Both the position numbers and the translations under genes were made by a program. A stretch of 64,000 nucleotides of DNA, from NCBI RefSeq assembly GCF_024599655.1, contig NZ_CP102247.1, positions 3,720,001-3,784,000 on the forward strand. The letters are read 5' to 3'. A model generated the notes under the pieces. It was given only the letters and a program-made list of their open reading frames with translations. It made no database searches and was not told the DNA's origin. Shown here in pieces: positions 60,362-64,000 of the stretch; the first letter of the stretch is position 1; each line of letters starts with the position of its first letter. This DNA comes from Enterobacter asburiae. GTDB lineage: Bacteria > Pseudomonadota > Gammaproteobacteria > Enterobacterales > Enterobacteriaceae.

Positions 60362-60442
60362 CCCCTCACCCTAACCCTCTCCCCAAAGGGGAGAGGGAAT
60401 TTGAACACCCTCTCCCCTTTGGGGAGAGGGCAGGGTGAGGGG
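60362..60442. repeat. Intact paired palindromic repeat
   Basis: CCCCTCACCCTAA, hairpin CCCTCTCCCC-AAA-GGGGAGAGGG (60375-60397), spacer AATTTGAACA, hairpin CCCTCTCCCC-TTT-GGGGAGAGGG (60408-60430), then CAGGGTGAGGGG. It lies between htpG and adk and is the reference copy for the family interrupted by IS elements elsewhere in this window. Confidence 0.88.
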
Positions 60443-60453
60443 CAGGTGTTTAG

Positions 60454-62328
60454 TTACGCCAGCAGCAGCGCATTCACACGTTTAATGAACAGGTTAGGAT
60501 CTTCCAGCGTACCACGCTCGGCCAGCAGAGACTGATCCAGCAGCAGTTCAACCCACTCGGCAAAGCGGGCGTCGTCCTGGGTATCCGCCGCGCGTTTCAC
60601 CAGCGGATGATCCGGATTAAGCTCAAAGATATATTTCACTTCCGGCATCGCCTGGCCCGCCGCCGCGAACAGTTTCGCCATCTGGGTGCCCATTTCGTCG
60701 GCATCGGTGGTGACAATAGCCGGCGTATCGGTCAGACGGTGCGTGAAGCGCACCTCTTTCACGCGCTCGCCCAGCAGGGTTTTCACGCGCTCAACGAACG
60801 GCTCCAGCGCCTTCTCGGCTTCTTTCGCGCTTTCGTCCACTTCATCCGCCAGTTTGTCGATGGATTCGTCCGCCTTGGCAACAGACTGGAAGGATTTACC
60901 GTCGAACTCGGTCAGGTAGTTCATCATCCACTCGTCGATGCGGTCAGAAAGCAGCAGCACTTCGATGCCTTTCTTACGCAGCAGCTCAAGGTGCGGGCTG
61001 CTCTTCGCCGCCGCGTAGCTGTCGGCGGTGATGTAGTAGATCTTCTCCTGCCCTTCCTTCATGCGGGAGACGTACTCTTCCAGCGACACGGTCTGCGCGG
61101 AGGAGTCGGTATGCGTAGAGGCGAAGCGCAGCAGTTTGGCGATGGTTTCGACGTTCGCGGTGTCTTCCGCCGGGCCTTCTTTCAGCACCAGGCCGAACTG
61201 TTTCCAGAAGGTCTGATATTTTTCCGCATCGTCTTTCGCCAGTTTTTCCAGCATCTGCAGTGCACGTTTGGTCAGGGCGTTGCGCAGGTTACGGGTGACG
61301 GTGCTGTCCTGAAGGATCTCACGCGAGACGTTGAGCGGCAGATCGTTGGAATCTATCAGACCGCGCACAAAGCGCAGGTAGTTCGGCATGAACTGCTCGG
61401 CGTCGTCCATGATGAATACGCGCTGAACGTACAGCTTCAGGCCGTGCTTGTGATCGCGGTTCCACATGTCCCACGGCGCCTGTGCCGGGATGTACAGCAG
61501 GCTGGTGTACTCCTGCTTACCTTCCACGCGGTTGTGGCTCCAGGTCAGCGGGTCGGTAAAGTCGTGGGCGATATGCTTGTAGAACTCGTTGTATTCGTCG
61601 TCTTTAATTTCAGACTTGTTGCGCGTCCACAGCGCCTGCGCCTTGTTGATCTTCTCCCAGGAAACCACGGTTTCGCCGTCTTTCTCTTCCTGTTTTTCAA
61701 TCTCTACCGGCAGGGCGATGTGATCGGAATACTTGCTGATGATGGAGCGCACGCGCCAGTCGTTGAGGAAATCGTCTTCCCCTTCGCGCAGGTGCAGGGT
61801 GATTTCGGTCCCGCGATCCGCCTTGGTGATGTCACCAACGGTGTATTCGCCTTCCCCTTTGGATTCCCACAGCACGCCGTTCTCAGCGCTGTCGCCCGCG
61901 GCACGGGTGCGCACGGTGACTTTATCCGCCACGATGAACGCCGAGTAGAAACCGACGCCAAACTGGCCGATGAGCTGGCTGTCTTTCGCCTGGTCAGAGC
62001 CCATGGACTCGAGGAACGCTTTGGTGCCGGATTTGGCGATGGTGCCGAGGTGGTCGATCACCTCGTCGCGGTTCATCCCGATGCCGTTATCGGCGATGGT
62101 CAGGGTGCGGTTCTCTTTGTTGAACGAGACGCGCACGCGCAGCTCGCCGTCGCCTTCGTACAGGTCCGGGTTGGACAGCGCGCGGAAGCGCAGCTTGTCC
62201 GCCGCGTCCGAGGCGTTGGAAATCAGCTCACGCAGGAAAATTTCTTTGTTGGAATACAGGGAATGGATCATCAGGTGCAGAAGCTGTTTTACTTCTGACT
62301 GGAAACCACGGGTTTCTTGTCCTTTCAT
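60454..62328 (-). CDS. htpG: Molecular chaperone HtpG (Hsp90)
   Basis: The 624-residue bacterial Hsp90 has an N-terminal GHKL ATPase (FLRELISNASDAADKLR, IADNGIGMNRDEVIDHLGTIAKSG, GQFGVGFYSAFIV), a middle domain (WKMSK-type region replaced by YTSLLYIPAQAPWDMWNRD) and a C-terminal dimer domain. It remodels client proteins in the cytosol. A textbook sigma-32 promoter lies upstream. Confidence 0.97.
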   Translation of the reverse strand: MKGQETRGFQSEVKQLLHLMIHSLYSNKEIFLRELISNASDAADKLRFRALSNPDLYEGDGELRVRVSFNKENRTLTIADNGIGMNRDEVIDHLGTIAKSGTKAFLESMGSDQAKDSQLIGQFGVGFYSAFIVADKVTVRTRAAGDSAENGVLWESKGEGEYTVGDITKADRGTEITLHLREGEDDFLNDWRVRSIISKYSDHIALPVEIEKQEEKDGETVVSWEKINKAQALWTRNKSEIKDDEYNEFYKHIAHDFTDPLTWSHNRVEGKQEYTSLLYIPAQAPWDMWNRDHKHGLKLYVQRVFIMDDAEQFMPNYLRFVRGLIDSNDLPLNVSREILQDSTVTRNLRNALTKRALQMLEKLAKDDAEKYQTFWKQFGLVLKEGPAEDTANVETIAKLLRFASTHTDSSAQTVSLEEYVSRMKEGQEKIYYITADSYAAAKSSPHLELLRKKGIEVLLLSDRIDEWMMNYLTEFDGKSFQSVAKADESIDKLADEVDESAKEAEKALEPFVERVKTLLGERVKEVRFTHRLTDTPAIVTTDADEMGTQMAKLFAAAGQAMPEVKYIFELNPDHPLVKRAADTQDDARFAEWVELLLDQSLLAERGTLEDPNLFIKRVNALLLA

Positions 62329-62380
62329 CTAAGTCGACCTCAACAATGCCATTTAATGGGGTTGTAAAACGTTGAGTGAG

Positions 62381-62409
62381 AGATGGGGATAAAGGGGGGA
62401 ATTTTCAAG
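62381..62409 (-). promoter_or_regulatory. Sigma-32 heat-shock promoter of htpG
   Basis: On the minus strand CTTGAAA (62403-62409), a 14-bp spacer and CCCCATCT (62381-62388) match the sigma-32 consensus. It lies 53-81 bp before htpG. Confidence 0.93.
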
Positions 62410-62410
62410 C

Positions 62411-62432
62411 GGAGGCCGCGCGTGCAGCCTCC
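62411..62432 (-). terminator. recR terminator-like hairpin
   Basis: GGAGGC-TGCACGCGCG-GCCTCC lies 7 bp after recR on the minus strand and directly before the htpG heat-shock promoter. It would separate the two transcripts. Confidence 0.6.
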
Positions 62433-62438
62433 GTTTGG

Positions 62439-63044
62439 TCAGAAAATAATCTTGTGACGCCCGGCCAGGGAGTGCGACAGCGTGGTGCCGTCGACCATTT
62501 CCAGCTCGCCGCCCACCGGCACGCCGTGGGCGATGCGGCTGGCGTCAACGCCGTACTGCGAGCACAGTTCAGCGATATAGTTGGCGGTTGCCTCCCCTTC
62601 CACCGTCGGGTTGGTGGCGAGGATCACCTCTTTGATGGTTTCGGACTCAAGACGCTGTTCAAGGCGGTCAAGACCGATATCATCCGGGCCAATGCCGTCG
62701 AGCGGGGAGAGATGTCCCATCAGCACGAAGTAGCGGCCGGAAAACTGCCCGGTTTGTTCGATGGCGTAGATGTCCGCAGGACTCTCCACCACGCAAATCT
62801 GACCGTTTTCCTGACGACGCGGGTTCGTACAGATGTTACACACGTCCTGCTCGGTAAAGGTGCGGCAATCCGCACAGTGACCAATTTCTGACATGGCGCG
62901 GGTCAAAGCCTGCGCCAGGCGCATCCCGCCGCTGCGGTCGCGCTGCAATAGCGTAAACGCCATGCGCTGCGCCGACTTCGGGCCAACGCCCGGCAGGCAG
63001 CGCAGTGCTTCCATTAACTGCGTGAGCAGCGGACTGGTTTGCAT
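62439..63044 (-). CDS. recR: Recombination mediator protein RecR
   Basis: The 201-residue RecR acts with RecF and RecO to load RecA at gaps. It shows the helix-hairpin-helix (LPGVGPKSAQRMAF), a four-cysteine zinc motif (IGHCADCRTFTEQDVCNICTN) and a Toprim domain (CVVESPADIYAIEQTGQFSGRYFVLMG). Its ATG overlaps the ybaB stop (TGATG), giving coupling. Confidence 0.97.
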   Translation of the reverse strand: MQTSPLLTQLMEALRCLPGVGPKSAQRMAFTLLQRDRSGGMRLAQALTRAMSEIGHCADCRTFTEQDVCNICTNPRRQENGQICVVESPADIYAIEQTGQFSGRYFVLMGHLSPLDGIGPDDIGLDRLEQRLESETIKEVILATNPTVEGEATANYIAELCSQYGVDASRIAHGVPVGGELEMVDGTTLSHSLAGRHKIIF

Positions 63045-63376
63045 CAGAATGGCATCTTGAAGCCAGGCGGCAGCTGCATACCGCTGGATACAGAGGCCAT
63101 TTTCTCTTTCTGAGTTTCGTCGATACGGCGAGCGGCATCGTTAAACGCGGCTGCAACCAGATCTTCCAGCATCTCTTTGTCGTCTTCGAGCAGGCTCGGG
63201 TCGATTTCCACGCGACGGCAGTTGTGCGCACCGTTGATGGTCACTTTGACCAGACCGGCACCGGACTCACCCGTGACTTCCAGCTGAGCGATCTCTTCCT
63301 GCATCTTCTGCATTTTTTCCTGCATCTGCTGAGCCTGCTTCATCAGGCCACCCAGACCGCCTTTTCCACCAAACAT
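63044..63376 (-). CDS. ybaB: Nucleoid-associated protein YbaB
   Basis: The 110-residue YbaB/EbfC-family DNA-binding protein starts MFGGKGGLGGLMKQAQQMQ and ends GMQLPPGFKMPF. It has one more Gly at the N-terminus than the E. coli protein. It lies between dnaX and recR in an operon-like row. Confidence 0.96.
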   Translation of the reverse strand: MFGGKGGLGGLMKQAQQMQEKMQKMQEEIAQLEVTGESGAGLVKVTINGAHNCRRVEIDPSLLEDDKEMLEDLVAAAFNDAARRIDETQKEKMASVSSGMQLPPGFKMPF

Positions 63377-63429
63377 AGGCTTCTCTCTTTTTCACGTTTA
63401 AGGATTACAACCGTAAGTCAGACTCACGA

Positions 63430-64000
63430 TCAAATGGGGCGAATACTCTCTTCATCCAGATCCGCGTCGAAGAACCGGCGCAGGGTCTGAATGTTGTTAT
63501 CCGCAATAATCGCCTCGCGCGCCTGCGCGAGCTTTTCTTCATAAATGGCCTGGCGCCACTCGAGTGGCGTTTTCACTGCCGGATTATCATCTTCAATGAT
63601 AGTCAATTCAACCGGCGCACCCTGTAATGCGGCGAGCGCCTCGGCCAGCGCCTTTTGCGCGCCAGGGGAATTGAGGTGCCGCTGACCCGGACGCAGGTGT
63701 AAACGCACCTGATTGCCGTCCTGCTCTTTCCAGGCATTCAGCGCGACCTGCTCGACCAGCTTCGGCAGCTGGAGTTTGCTGACCTCGGCGGCCCAGGCGT
63801 CGCGCGCAATGGACTCTTCGGCAAGCTTCGCGGAAAGCTCCGGCGTTTTCTCATGCTCCAGCGCCTTTTTCAGCGCTTTCGGCGTGGCGACCTCTTCCTT
63901 CACCGTTTCAGTGATGGTGGTTGCCTTCCAGCGGTAAGCCTCTTCTTTCACCGGGGCTTTCTGCTCGAGCGCGGACGGTGCCGGACGCGACTGAACGCGC
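63430..64000 (-). CDS. dnaX: DNA polymerase III tau subunit, C-terminal part
   Basis: About 190 residues of the tau C-terminus are visible, reading in from the right edge (RVQSRPAPSALEQKAPVKEE) and ending LRRFFDADLDEESIRPI. This is the tau-specific domain that binds the polymerase alpha subunit (LVEQVALNAWKEQDGNQVRLHLRP). The ATPase domain and the gamma frameshift site lie outside the window. Confidence 0.95.
   Translation of the reverse strand, partial: RVQSRPAPSALEQKAPVKEEAYRWKATTITETVKEEVATPKALKKALEHEKTPELSAKLAEESIARDAWAAEVSKLQLPKLVEQVALNAWKEQDGNQVRLHLRPGQRHLNSPGAQKALAEALAALQGAPVELTIIEDDNPAVKTPLEWRQAIYEEKLAQAREAIIADNNIQTLRRFFDADLDEESIRPI

Noticed and set aside
60607..62298. A 563-residue open frame on the plus strand opposite htpG
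   Set aside because: The htpG protein on the other strand is clearly real; the antisense frame shows no motif and no ribosome site.
1..64000. CRISPR array, retron, or restriction-modification system
   Set aside because: No regularly spaced direct repeats, reverse transcriptase, methyltransferase or nuclease gene was found on either strand.

Overview
The window is chromosomal DNA of a GC-rich member of the Enterobacteriaceae, most likely an Enterobacter or a close relative. The right two thirds follow the E. coli K-12 order from cysS to dnaX almost gene for gene (cysS, ppiB, lpxH, purEK, selU, ybbPA, tesA, ybbO, cnoX, fetAB, qmcA-ybbJ, cueR-copA, ybaP, chiX, ybaK, ushA, fsr, ybaL, gsk, hemH, adk, htpG, recR, ybaB, dnaX). 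The fim locus is of the Salmonella type. The organism call is an inference from gene content and protein similarity; no database was searched.

Region 1 (1-14.3 kb) is the most variable part. It holds a HigBA-like toxin-antitoxin pair at the edge, a divergent XRE regulator and MFS efflux pair with two dyad operators, ybdG and pheP, and an iron block (TonB-dependent siderophore receptor plus an FbpABC-type ferric importer, each with a Fur-box candidate). A visibly AT-rich aldo/keto reductase and LysR pair ends 7 bp from tRNA-Arg(UCU) argU. In E. coli the pheP-argU interval carries cus, nfr and prophage DLP12, so this looks like a recurrent exchange site.

Region 2 (14.3-23.6 kb) is a type 1 fimbrial locus: fimAICDHF on the minus strand, converging with fimZ, fimY and an EAL-domain gene on the plus strand. 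No fimW or fimB/fimE-like gene is present. Region 3 (23.8-31.2 kb) is folD-ybcJ-ybcI-cysS. It is interrupted by a PTS EIICB gene with a MalI-like repressor, and by a complete IS4-family element.

Region 4 (31.3-55.7 kb) is housekeeping and envelope genes: purine synthesis, lipid A synthesis, tRNA selenation, a porin, YbbAP and TesA, CnoX, FetAB iron export, QmcA/YbbJ, CueR/CopA copper control, sRNA ChiX, UshA, Fsr and YbaL. One 283-residue gene between fetA and qmcA is of unknown family. Region 5 (55.7-64 kb) is a complete IS481-family element, then gsk, hemH, adk, htpG, recR, ybaB and the 3' part of dnaX.

Control signals that can be read directly include a PurR box (purE), a CueR promoter with 19-bp spacing (copA), a sigma-32 promoter (htpG), Fur-box candidates, a MalI-type operator, the conserved copA frameshift site that would make the CopA(Z) chaperone, and ChiX with its terminator. 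Both insertion sequences sit in the centre of the same family of CCCTCTCCC/GGGAGAGGG palindromic repeats, with clean target duplications. This is the least expected structural observation here. I found no clear new defence, secretion or biosynthetic system.
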